From contig NZ_JACHMY010000001.1 in the NCBI RefSeq assembly GCF_014205135.1, positions 2,294,001 through 2,358,000 of the forward strand: a stretch of 64,000 nt of DNA, in the 5' to 3' direction. Below are positions 34,198-42,200 of this stretch, piece after piece. The stretch's first letter is position 1; the number at the start of each line of letters is the position of its first letter. The translations under genes were made by a program, and so were the position numbers. Origin of the DNA: Kribbella italica. GTDB lineage: Bacteria > Actinomycetota > Actinomycetes > Propionibacteriales > Kribbellaceae. Below the pieces are notes generated by a model. It made no database searches and was not told the origin of the DNA. It saw only the letters and a list, made by a program, of their open reading frames with translations.

Positions 34198-36315
34198 TTA
34201 GGGGCGGCGGTGGATGAGGAGTGGTAGTACGGCGGCGGCGCCGGCTTCTCGAAGTTTGGCGGCGGCTACGGTGATGGGCCACTGGGAGGACGAGGCGTCG
34301 ACGACCAGGAGTACCGAGCGGGTGGTGATGGCTTGGGTGGTGGTGGGGTCGACCTCGATGGAGTCTCGCCAGACTTTGGCTTCCTCGGCTGAGGAGAGGC
34401 CTTCGTCCAGGGACGACGGGTGGAGGGTCAGTTCGGTGCGGCCCAGGCGGCCGATCTCGGCGAGGTGGTCGGCTACTGCAGTGGTCAGACCTCGGTGGCC
34501 GGCTGCTGGGAGGGGGATGACGATCTCGGGGCGGCGGGACCAAGCGTCGCGCCAGCGGGAGAGCGCGGCGACGCAGCCTGCCTTCAGGGCTTCGACGTGC
34601 GCCGGGTCCGGGGTGTCGCCGAAGACCGAGCGCAACACCTCGCGCCACTCGGGAGCGTCGGCGTAGACGATCGTTCGGCCGGGGTCGGCGAGCAGGGCCG
34701 GCGGGATCTTGCCCTTGGCACCGAACGCTCCCCCGGGCCACATCTTGCGCGGCTCGAGGACGTGGGTCTCACCCCGAAGCTGGCGCGTGATCGCCTGGAC
34801 GGTTTCCGGGTCGGGCGCCGCGGTCAGCGGATCGGGGAGCAGTCCGAGGCAGACCGAGCACCGGCCGCAGGGCTCGGCGGTCGGATCGTCCAGGGACTCC
34901 TGGAGAAGTTGCATCAGGCAACGTTCGCCGCGGGTGTAGGCGCGCATGATGTCGGCCTCGCGGCGTCGTACGGCGACGATGCCGTCGTAGTGTGCCGCGT
35001 CGAACGTCCACTCGGCGTCCGTCCGCACCCAGCCCTTCTCGACCCGCTCGACCGCGCCGTCGACGGCGAGCTGCTTCAGCATCAGCTCGACCCGGCCTCG
35101 GCGGAGCCCGGTCTCGGCCTCCAGCGAAGGCACGGTCGCCGGCTGATCAGGCCCGTACGCCGAAAGGCCGGCCAGCAAGCGGTTCACGTGCTCGGGCACC
35201 GGGATGGTCGCGGTCGCGAAGTAGTCCCAGACGCCTGCGTCGGCGTCAGACGGGAGCAGCGCGACGACGGCGTGGTCGATGCCGCGGCCGGCACGTCCGA
35301 CCTGCTGGTAGTACGACACCGGCGACGGCGGCGACCCGACGTGGACGACGAAGCCGAGGTCGGGTTTGTCGTACCCCATGCCCAGCGCGGACGTCGCGAC
35401 GAGTGCCTTCAGCCGGTTCTCGCGGAGGGCGTCTTCGAGGAACTCTCGTTCGCCCGCCTCCAGGCCGCCTGTGTACGCCGCGACCGGTACGGCGGCGCCG
35501 TGCACCTCCTGGATCGCGGACGCCAGGCGCTGCGCGTCGGCGACGGTCAGCGTGTAGACGATGCCTGAGCCGGGGAGCTTGGGCAGGTGGTCGACCACCC
35601 ACGCGAACCGGTCGAGCGGTGAGAGCGCGTTGACCACCGCGAGCTGCAGGCTCGAACGCGCCAGCGGGCCGCGTAGTACGAGGGTTGACGCGCCGAGCTG
35701 ATGCGCTACGTCTTCGGTGACGCGCGTGTTGGCGGTTGCTGTGGTTGCGAGCACGGGGGTCTGGGGGTTGAGCTTCTGCAGTACGTCGGACACGCGCCGG
35801 TAGTCGGGGCGGAAGTCGTGTCCCCAGTCGGACACGGCGTGGGCCTCGTCGATCACCAGCAGGCCGATCTGGCCGGCCAGTCCGACGAGCACGCGGCGGC
35901 CGAAGCCGGGGTTGGCGAGTCGCTCGGGTGAGACCAGTAGGACGTCGATTGCGCCGGAGCGGAGGTCGGACTCGATCTCGTTCCAGGCGTCGAAGTTGGA
36001 GGAATTGAGGGTCGCGGCGCGCAGGCCGGCGCGCCCGGCGGCGGCGACCTGGTCGCGCATCAACGACAGGAGCGGCGAGACCACGAGCGTCGGCCCGGCG
36101 CCTTCTGAGCGCCGGATCGCCGTGGCTGCCCAGTAGACCGCTGACTTGCCCCAGCCGGTTGCCTGCACGACCAGCACTCGCGCGTTGGGCTCGCACAGCG
36201 CCGCGACCGCGGTCTCCTGGTCCTCGCGCAACCGCGCGGCATCCCCCGCGATCGCGGAGATCACCCCCGCGGCGGTCGCCCCGCGAGCCTCGGACAGCTT
36301 CAACGCATCACCCAT
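34198..36315 (-). CDS. RecQ-type DNA helicase with phosphoribosyltransferase-like C-terminus
   Basis: A 705-residue protein starting at ATG 36315. Helicase motifs: Walker A ATGWGKSA (near 53), DEAH in LVIDEAHAVSDWGHDFRPDYR (near 153), ATTATA, and motif VI YYQQVGRAGRG. The zinc cluster CGRCSVCLG follows. Instead of an HRDC domain, the last 150 residues (VYADAPEWREVLRSVF..., EIVIPLPAAGHRGLTTAVADHLAE, and VLLVVDASSSQWPITVAAAKLREAGAAAVLPL) resemble a ComF-like phosphoribosyltransferase fold with an altered PRPP loop (VVDASSS instead of a DDVxTTG-like loop). Role: 3'-5' unwinding of branched DNA during repair. The tail's role is unknown. Confidence 0.9.
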   Translation of the reverse strand: MGDALKLSEARGATAAGVISAIAGDAARLREDQETAVAALCEPNARVLVVQATGWGKSAVYWAATAIRRSEGAGPTLVVSPLLSLMRDQVAAAGRAGLRAATLNSSNFDAWNEIESDLRSGAIDVLLVSPERLANPGFGRRVLVGLAGQIGLLVIDEAHAVSDWGHDFRPDYRRVSDVLQKLNPQTPVLATTATANTRVTEDVAHQLGASTLVLRGPLARSSLQLAVVNALSPLDRFAWVVDHLPKLPGSGIVYTLTVADAQRLASAIQEVHGAAVPVAAYTGGLEAGEREFLEDALRENRLKALVATSALGMGYDKPDLGFVVHVGSPPSPVSYYQQVGRAGRGIDHAVVALLPSDADAGVWDYFATATIPVPEHVNRLLAGLSAYGPDQPATVPSLEAETGLRRGRVELMLKQLAVDGAVERVEKGWVRTDAEWTFDAAHYDGIVAVRRREADIMRAYTRGERCLMQLLQESLDDPTAEPCGRCSVCLGLLPDPLTAAPDPETVQAITRQLRGETHVLEPRKMWPGGAFGAKGKIPPALLADPGRTIVYADAPEWREVLRSVFGDTPDPAHVEALKAGCVAALSRWRDAWSRRPEIVIPLPAAGHRGLTTAVADHLAEIGRLGRTELTLHPSSLDEGLSSAEEAKVWRDSIEVDPTTTQAITTRSVLLVVDASSSQWPITVAAAKLREAGAAAVLPLLIHRRP

Positions 36316-36533
36316 GCCAAAGACCCTAGACGCCCGCACCCCCATCCCGTTGGCCCCGGACCCTCGTCTGTGGAAAACCCGCTGAAGGAAAGAAGAGAAG
36401 GAGGGCCGAGCGGGCCGGGGCCGCGCCGCGGGCCCAGGGGCCGAGGCCGGGTGCCCGGGGCTAGGGGCCTGGGGTCCAGGGGCTGGGCGCCGGGACCTGG
36501 GGGCGGCGGGGCTGGGACCCGGGCCGGCGCTGG

Positions 36534-37790
36534 TCAGCTGTGCAGCGGCCGCCTGGCGAGCTTGGCCAACGCGGCCTCGTCCAGGCCGGTCAGTTGGTCG
36601 ATCTCTGGCTGAGTGGTCGCACCGCAGTCGACCGCCCGAAGCACATAGCCGGCCAGTGCCGCAGCAGTGGCCGGCTCGTCGAGGTAGCCGGATTCGCCGT
36701 GGCCGGTGTAGGCGCGGAGGCGGGCTGCTGCAGTGTCCAGGCCTTCGCGATAGAAGGTGTAAGTCGCCAGATAACGCGTCGGAAGTTGGGCGGGATGCAT
36801 GTCCCACCCCTGGTAGATGCCGCGTTCCAGCGAGCGCCGGACCAGCCGGGCATGGAGGCGCCAAGCGGCATGGACAGCGGTGCGGTCGCCGACAGGGAGA
36901 ACGTTGGTAGATCCGTCCGATACAAAGATCCCGGTGCCTGCCGCGGCCAGCTGCATGACGTCCTTGGCGTGATCGGCGACCGGATGCTCCATGCTCTGGT
37001 ACGCCGCCGCGACACCCAGCGAGGCCGAGTAGTCGTAGGTGCCGTAGTGGAGCCCCGTCACGCGGCCGGCCCCGGCGGTGATCATGCGTGGGATGAGCGC
37101 AATGCCGTCAGGACCGAGGATCGACTGCGGAGTCTCGATCTGGATCTCGAAGCCAAGCTTCGGCACGGAGTGGGCGCGCTCGACAGCGTCCAGTACGACA
37201 ACCATCGCCTCGATCTGCTCGACCGAAGTGACCTTGGCGAGCGTGATCACGAAACCAGCGGTGAGCGCCCCGGCAGAAGCCAGCTCACCGACGAACAGGT
37301 CGAGCGTGCGGACCCCGCGCCGGCGGCTCGGCGCCTCCAGGGACTTGATCCGCAGACCGTGGTACGGCGGCGCCGACCCGGCCTTCACGGTTTCAGCCAG
37401 CGCACGAGCCGCACCAACAACCGCAGCGTCCTCCTCCGCGTCGGAGCGCGTGCCGTACCCGTCCTCGAAGTCGATCCGCAGGTCCTCGATCGGCTCGTCG
37501 TCCAGCTTCGCGCGGACCCGCTCGTAGACCTGCTCGTGAAGCCGGGCGTCCGCGGACAGCGACGCCGCCAACGCAAACTCAGCAGCCGACCCGCCATGAG
37601 CATCCAGCGCGGCTTTCGCCTCAGCAGCCCAGGCATCAACAGTCCCCACGGAGTACTGATCGCCCGGCACGTACACCGTATGCACAGGCTGCCGCACCCC
37701 TCGATCCCCCGGGTACCGCGTGGTCAGTACGGCGTCGGCCTCGGCCAGCCGTCGGTCCAGGTCGCCGACGAGAGCGTCGAGGTCTGTCAT
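36534..37790 (-). CDS. HpcH/HpaI-type aldolase/citrate lyase-like protein (DUF6986 group)
   Basis: A 418-residue protein starting at ATG 37790. It has the TIM-barrel features of the citrate-lyase beta/HpcH group: LRIDFEDGYGTRSDAEEDAA with metal-type acidic residues, LGFEIQIETPQSILG, and HYGTYDYSASLGVAAAYQS. Family members cleave or form C-C bonds of 2-oxo acids or acyl-CoAs with a divalent metal. The exact substrate is not known. It is divergent from an IclR regulator and has an IclR-type site in front of it, which suggests a role in catabolism of a glyoxylate- or purine-derived compound (inference). Confidence 0.82.
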   Translation of the reverse strand: MTDLDALVGDLDRRLAEADAVLTTRYPGDRGVRQPVHTVYVPGDQYSVGTVDAWAAEAKAALDAHGGSAAEFALAASLSADARLHEQVYERVRAKLDDEPIEDLRIDFEDGYGTRSDAEEDAAVVGAARALAETVKAGSAPPYHGLRIKSLEAPSRRRGVRTLDLFVGELASAGALTAGFVITLAKVTSVEQIEAMVVVLDAVERAHSVPKLGFEIQIETPQSILGPDGIALIPRMITAGAGRVTGLHYGTYDYSASLGVAAAYQSMEHPVADHAKDVMQLAAAGTGIFVSDGSTNVLPVGDRTAVHAAWRLHARLVRRSLERGIYQGWDMHPAQLPTRYLATYTFYREGLDTAAARLRAYTGHGESGYLDEPATAAALAGYVLRAVDCGATTQPEIDQLTGLDEAALAKLARRPLHS

Positions 37791-37814
37791 ACCCACCACC
37801 TTAATCTCCCAGAT

Positions 37815-37829
37815 TTCCGTATAGCGGAG
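37815..37829. promoter_or_regulatory. IclR-type operator 1 (aldolase side)
   Basis: TTCCG-TATAG-CGGAG at 37815-37829 fits an imperfect TTCCG-N5-CGGAA dyad, 25 bases before the aldolase start. A stronger copy of the same form lies at 37889-37903. Confidence 0.65.
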
Positions 37830-37887
37830 ACTAATATCCACCAAACGAAACCCGCAAGAGCTTGAGCTTCCGGGATCTGACGCTAGA

Positions 37888-37904
37888 CTTCCGCCATTCG
37901 GAAG
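37888..37904. promoter_or_regulatory. IclR-type operator 2 overlapping the iclR ribosome site
   Basis: CTTCCG-CCATT-CGGAAG is a perfect dyad with 6-bp arms. It covers the ribosome site of the IclR gene that starts at 37913, so bound protein could block its own expression. Confidence 0.7.
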
Positions 37905-37912
37905 GAGACCCA

Positions 37913-38674
37913 GTGCCAGAAACCACCGGAACCGCCCGCTCGGGCAGCGTGCAGTCGATCGAGCGCGCGTTCGGCCTGCTCGAACTGATGGCCGACGCCG
38001 GCGGAATGCTCGGCCTGTCCCAGCTGGCCACCGCCTCCGGACTCCCCCTGCCGACGATCCACCGCCTGGTCCGCACGCTCGTCGACCTCGGCTACGTCCG
38101 CCAGGAGCCGTCCCGCCAGTACGTACTCGGCCCGAAGCTGATCCGCCTCGGCGAGACCTCGTCACACATGCTCAGCGTCTGGGCCCGGCCGCACCTGGCC
38201 CGCCTGGTCGACGAGCTGGGCGAGTCCGCCAACCTGGCGATGCTCGACGGCGACCAGATCGTGTACCTCGCGCAGGTCCAGTCGCGGCACTCGATGCGCA
38301 TGTTCACCGAGGTCGGCCGCCGGGTCCTCCCCCACTGCACCGCCGTCGGCAAGGCGATCATGTCCCAGCTGCGCGACGCCGAGGTCCGCGAGCTGCTGCA
38401 GCGCACCGGCATGCCCAAGCACACCGAGACGACGATCACGGACGTCGAGGAATTCGCGGCCCAGCTCCGCAAGGCACAGCAGGACGGGTACGCCGCCGAC
38501 GAGGGCGAGCAGGAGCTCGGAGTCCGCTGCATCGCCGTACCGGTGTTCGACGTCCCGTCCCGCCTCGCACTCTCGATCTCGGGCCCCGCCGGCCGGATGA
38601 CCGAGACCCTGGTCGACCGGGCGATTCCCCTCCTCACCCAAGCCGCCCAGTCCCTGTCCGACGACCTGCGCTAG
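37913..38674 (+). CDS. IclR family transcriptional regulator
   Basis: A 253-residue regulator starting at GTG 37913 after AAGGAG. The N-terminal winged helix reads SIERAFGLLELMADAGGMLGLSQLATASGLPLPTIHRLVRTLVDLGYV. The C-terminal effector domain shows VGRRVLPHCTAVGKAIMSQL, DEGEQELGVRCIAVPVFD and LSISGPAGRMT, typical of IclR, GylR and AllR. It is divergent from the aldolase gene, with two TTCCG-N5-CGGAA-type sites between them. The effector is unknown. Its stop shares CTAG with the convergent oxidoreductase remnant. Confidence 0.92.
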   Translation: MPETTGTARSGSVQSIERAFGLLELMADAGGMLGLSQLATASGLPLPTIHRLVRTLVDLGYVRQEPSRQYVLGPKLIRLGETSSHMLSVWARPHLARLVDELGESANLAMLDGDQIVYLAQVQSRHSMRMFTEVGRRVLPHCTAVGKAIMSQLRDAEVRELLQRTGMPKHTETTITDVEEFAAQLRKAQQDGYAADEGEQELGVRCIAVPVFDVPSRLALSISGPAGRMTETLVDRAIPLLTQAAQSLSDDLR

Positions 38675-39381
38675 GACACCCGAAGGATCACGCGCGAAGT
38701 CCCAGCCCCCTGCTCGACGTCCTCATGCGCCGCAACGATCTCGTCCAAGGAGTACTCAGCCCGTACGTCGTACCGCAGATCCCCCGCGACCAACGCCGCC
38801 GTCAGCTCGCGCGCCGCGCGCTGGTTGGCCTCCTCGGGAAAGTCGTCGTTGCTGATGAACCGAACGGCGATGTTCTTGAACGCGAGCTGCCAGTACGGCA
38901 CCACCGGCCGGGTCTCGCCGGTCGCGTAGGTGTTGATCGACCCGTTGTACCGCAGCCCACCGGAGGTCACCGCCCGATGCCCGGTGATCCCAGGGATCCC
39001 CAGCCCCGCCGCCTGGGCACTCTCCACGACATCAGGCAGTACGACGGCATGCTCCGACGGCACGACGGTGCACTCCGCCGCCGTCCCGCCCGGCCGGTAC
39101 GACTGGGCCAGGAACACCCATACCCGCGACCCGATCCGGTCAGCCGGCACATCGTTGCCGACAGCATCGATCACCCCGACACCGTCCCCGTGCGGTACGA
39201 CGCGCGGAAACGCCATCGTCGACCCCCAGTACCCCTGCCGCTTGCCGATGTCCCCGACGTGGATCCCGGAGACCTCGACCCGGACGCGCACCTCACCGGG
39301 CGCAGGCTCGGGCACCGGCAGCTCGCCCACCCGCCGGACGTCGCGGGCCGCGCCCTGCGCGTCGTACCAGGCGGCCTTCAT
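38671..39381 (-). CDS. Quinone oxidoreductase-like protein lacking its Rossmann domain
   Basis: A 236-residue medium-chain dehydrogenase-type protein, where relatives have about 320. The N-terminal GroES-like half is intact (MKAAWYDAQGAARDVRRVGELPVPEPAPGEVRVRVEVSGIHVGDI, VVPHGDGVGVIDAVG). The frame then runs from GIPGITGHRAV straight into the C-terminal part (INTYATGETRPVVPYWQLAF, SLDEIVAAHEDVEQG). The roughly 90 residues with the nucleotide-binding GxGxxG motif are missing, so it probably cannot bind NADPH. The deletion is in frame. It overlaps the NmrA-like gene upstream by ATGA. Confidence 0.78.
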   Translation of the reverse strand: MKAAWYDAQGAARDVRRVGELPVPEPAPGEVRVRVEVSGIHVGDIGKRQGYWGSTMAFPRVVPHGDGVGVIDAVGNDVPADRIGSRVWVFLAQSYRPGGTAAECTVVPSEHAVVLPDVVESAQAAGLGIPGITGHRAVTSGGLRYNGSINTYATGETRPVVPYWQLAFKNIAVRFISNDDFPEEANQRAARELTAALVAGDLRYDVRAEYSLDEIVAAHEDVEQGAGTSRVILRVS

Positions 39382-40343
39382 CGCGCGAGCTCCGCGTGGT
39401 GCGTCGCGAACCACTCGCGGAAGGTCTGCAGCTCCGGGTTCAGCTCCCGCACGAGCGCGAGGTCGCGGTCGTTGCTGAACTGCTCGTGGTTCTCCGCGTA
39501 GTACTGGAACATGTTGCCGAACTCGACAGCACCCGGGAAGCCGAAGGACCGGAAGTCGTCCCACCCGTGCGGCGCGTACGTGACCGGCTCGCCGAGCACA
39601 TCGCTCATCACCGCCACGAGTTGCGCACCGGTGAGCTTGTCGCCACCGATCGCGATCGTCCGGCCGACGTACTCGTCGCCGCGGCGGAAGATGCCGAGCG
39701 CGGTCTTGCCGATGTCGCCGACCGCGATCGCGTTCAGCGGGGCGTCGTCCATCGGCAGCGTCAGCACGAGCTGCTCGTTCTCGTCGCGGACGGGACCCAG
39801 GTCGCTGGTCAGGTTCTCGTAGAAGAGCGTGGTCTGCAGGAAGGTGGTCGGCACGCCCGACTGGCGGAACAGCTCGTCCGCCTCGCTCTTGGCGTCGAAG
39901 TGCGGCACCTTGTACCGGCCGTCGTCCAGCGTCGGGACGCGGTCGGTGTCACCGAAGTGCGGCCGGGTGTCGGCGAGCGTCGACCAGATCACGTGCTCGA
40001 CCCCCGCGTCGCGCGCCGCGCGGGCCGCGTTGCCGGCCTGCTCCAGCTCCATGTCGGCGGCCGATCGCGCGGCCACATCGGCTTCGTCGCGCTGAGCGAA
40101 GTAGTTGGTCACCACGAACGCGCCGTACACGCCGTCGAAGGCCTTCCGCAGACTCTCCTCGTCGTCGAGGTCGGCCTGGACCACCTCGGCGCCGGCCGCC
40201 GCGAGCTCCTGCGCCTTCGCGCTCTGCGGGTTCCGGGCCACCGCACGGACGCCGAACTCGCCCGACGGATCGGCCAGAATCGCCCGCACCATGCCGCCGC
40301 CCTGCGCTCCGGTCGCACCGATGACGGCGATCGTCTTCGTCAT
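39378..40343 (-). CDS. NmrA-like NAD(P)-binding protein
   Basis: A 321-residue atypical SDR. The N-terminal loop is GATGAQGGGMVRAILAD; the NmrA family features VVTNYFAQRDEADVAARSAADMELEQAGN, HVIWSTLADT, VPHFDAKSEADELFRQSGVPTTFLQTTLFYENL follow. It lacks the SDR Tyr-Lys pair, so it may sense NADP(H) redox state or reduce quinones. It forms a two-gene unit with the truncated oxidoreductase. The promoter region 40344-40456 contains a dyad with TAGTCA/TGACTA arms. Confidence 0.87.
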   Translation of the reverse strand: MTKTIAVIGATGAQGGGMVRAILADPSGEFGVRAVARNPQSAKAQELAAAGAEVVQADLDDEESLRKAFDGVYGAFVVTNYFAQRDEADVAARSAADMELEQAGNAARAARDAGVEHVIWSTLADTRPHFGDTDRVPTLDDGRYKVPHFDAKSEADELFRQSGVPTTFLQTTLFYENLTSDLGPVRDENEQLVLTLPMDDAPLNAIAVGDIGKTALGIFRRGDEYVGRTIAIGGDKLTGAQLVAVMSDVLGEPVTYAPHGWDDFRSFGFPGAVEFGNMFQYYAENHEQFSNDRDLALVRELNPELQTFREWFATHHAELAR

Positions 40344-40409
40344 AGCAGTCCCGCTCCTTGATCGTCACCAATCTTGACTATTTCTGGAGCGTAGGTCGCC
40401 GGATCCAAC

Positions 40410-40444
40410 TAGTCAAATATGGTGATGATCATATAAACTGACTA
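40410..40444. promoter_or_regulatory. Imperfect dyad upstream of the NmrA-like gene
   Basis: TAGTCA at 40410-40415 and TGACTA at 40439-40444 form outer arms, with ATATG and CATAT inside. A further TGACTA lies near 40375. This AT-rich patch stands out against the GC-rich background and is a likely promoter/operator. No regulator gene is adjacent. Confidence 0.4.
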
Positions 40445-40456
40445 CCACCCGCAGGA

Positions 40457-41779
40457 CTAGACGTCGATGCGCGAGCCCATGATCACCACGCGGTCGCGCG
40501 GCAGCCCGAAGTACTCGGCCGCGTCCGCGCTGATGTGGGACGTCGCCACGAACAGCCGGCTGCGCCAGCGGGCCATGTCCGGCCGGTCCCCGAGCCGCAG
40601 TTCAATCGTCGACAGGAAGTACGACGTGTCGCTCAGGTCCAGCGACGCCACCTCAGAGCTCTGCTCGGCGGCCAGCCGCAGTACGGCGGCGACGTCCGGC
40701 GTCTGGACGTACCCGAACCGGGCCGTCACGTGGATGATCCGGTCGTCGTCGAACCCGAGGTCGTCGATCGTGATCCGGGTCTCGTCGGGGACCGACGGCA
40801 CCGGGTCGGTCTCGATCGAGAGGATGATGACGTTCTCGTGCAGGATGTGGTTGTGCTCGACGTTCGCGCGCATCGCCAGCGGCACGGTGTCCTTGCCGCG
40901 GTTGAGGAAGACCGCGGTCCCGGGCACCCGACGCAGCGGCGGCTGGGCTTCGTGCAGCTCGTTGACGAACGTGGTCAGTGAGCCTTCCTGACGCTCGCGG
41001 CGCGCGGTCACCAGTGCCCGCCCACGCTGCCAGGTGGTGAGCACGGTGAACACCGTGATGCCGATCAGCAGCGGCAGCCAGGCGCCGTGCACGAGCTTGG
41101 TCAGATTCGCGCCGAGGAAGAGCAGCTCGAAGGACAGGAAGACGGCACCGCCACCGAACACCACCCACAGCGGCTTCCGCCACTGCCGGCGGACCAGGTA
41201 GAAGAACAGCACGGTCGTGATCGTGACCGTGGCGGTCACCGCCATCCCGAAGGCGAAGGCGAGCGCCGCCGAGGTCTGGAACGCGAAGACCAGTGAGTAC
41301 CGAGATCATCAGCGCCCAGTGATCCACGGGACGTAGATCTGCCCGATCGTCCGGCTGGAGGCGTGCAGGATCCGTAGCCGCGGCAGGTATCCGAGCTGGA
41401 CCGCCTGACGAGCGACCGAGAACGCGTCGAAGATGCCGAGCCCGGCCAGCAGCACCTTCGTCCGCCGGCTGCCGTTGGTCCCGTGGCTGCGGATCAGCGT
41501 GATCAGCGTGAGGATGCCGCCCTCGCCGTGGTTGTCGGCGCGCAGGATCAGCAGTACGTACTTGATCGTCACGATGATCGTGACCGCCCAGAAGATCAGC
41601 GACACGATCCCGAACACGCTGTCGGCCGAGACCGGCACCGGGTGCGGGTCGCCGGGGTTGAACACGGTCTGGATCGTGTAGATCGGGCTCGTCCCGATGT
41701 CGCCGAACACGACACCGAGCGCCCCGATGGTCAGCAGGGTCCGGGACTGTACCCGGCCGTCCACAGGGTCGGCGCTCAT
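40457..41779 (-). pseudogene. kup: Broken kup potassium uptake gene
   Basis: The N-terminal fragment (41309-41779) starts MSADPVDGRVQSRTLLTIGALG and has the KUP signature GVVFGDIGTSPIYT. After VLLAGLGIF it jumps to DAFSVARQAVQLGYLPRLRI, skipping roughly 190 residues of membrane core. It then stops: YVPWI-TGR followed by two TGA codons (41311-41306). The C-terminal fragment continues in the same frame (LVFAFQTSAALAFAFGMAVT ... to 40457). Comparison with the expected YVPWINWALM... suggests a one-base and a two-base loss about 30 bases apart. Kup normally imports K+ with protons and has about 630 residues. The gene cannot be functional as written. Confidence 0.85.
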
Positions 41780-41882
41780 CGCGTCAGCCTCTTCACGGCC
41801 GCATTGAACCACCGCCGGTTGTCCGCCAGACCGATCACACTCACCTGGTGCTGTGAGAATTCTGTGAGAAAGTGGTGGCGCA

Positions 41883-42070
41883 GTGGTTCGTCCCGATCGC
41901 CAGTCGGGACGTCGTAAGAGGGAACCCGGTGGAAGTCCGGGACTGCCCCGCAGCGGTGAGTGGGAACGACCGCCGTCATCAGCACTGGACCGGAGGACCG
42001 GTCTGGGAAGCGACGGCCAGTAGGTGTCTGGACGACAGGCGCGCCCGCGAGTCCGAAGACCTGCCTCTGC
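41883..42070 (+). ncRNA. Cobalamin (B12) riboswitch ahead of metE
   Basis: The leader shows the conserved core of cobalamin riboswitches in order: GGGAACCCGGTGGAAGTCCG (41930 region), GGGACTGCCCCGCAGCGGTGA, the B12-box-like GCCGTCATCAGCACTGG, CTGGGAAGCGACGGCCAGTAG, and CGCGAGTCCGAAGACCTGCC. It lies on the metE strand, about 130 bases before the start. Known logic: adenosyl- or methylcobalamin binding shuts off the B12-independent enzyme MetE when the B12-dependent MetH can work. Confidence 0.93.
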
Positions 42071-42112
42071 CCGCCGTGCGTCGTCGTACGGCGGGACCAC
42101 GCCTCCTCGTGG
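42070..42112 (+). promoter_or_regulatory. Riboswitch expression-platform hairpins
   Basis: CCCGCCGT (42070-42077) pairs perfectly with ACGGCGGG (42088-42095). A second small hairpin, CCACG/CGTGG at 42097-42112, shows CCTCCT in its loop, which could pair with a purine-rich ribosome site. They lie directly 3' of the aptamer and likely form the on/off switch. Confidence 0.5.
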
Positions 42113-42200
42113 GAAGGGCGGCCGTGCGTGACCCGTCGCGCCTGCCTTCCGGACTCCTGAGATGCGTGGTCTTCGAGACTGCCTCGCCAAGGAGAGACGC

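Noticed and set aside
33677-34201. Plus-strand frame of about 174 codons before the RecQ end
   Set aside because: Its second half is only the translated 49-bp repeat; the first half is Pro/Thr/Ser-rich with no domain or conserved start.
42162-42200. Longer metE start at ATG 42162
   Set aside because: It would place the ribosome site AAGGAGAG (42189-42196) inside the coding region; TTG 42201 has correct spacing and matches the family N-terminus.
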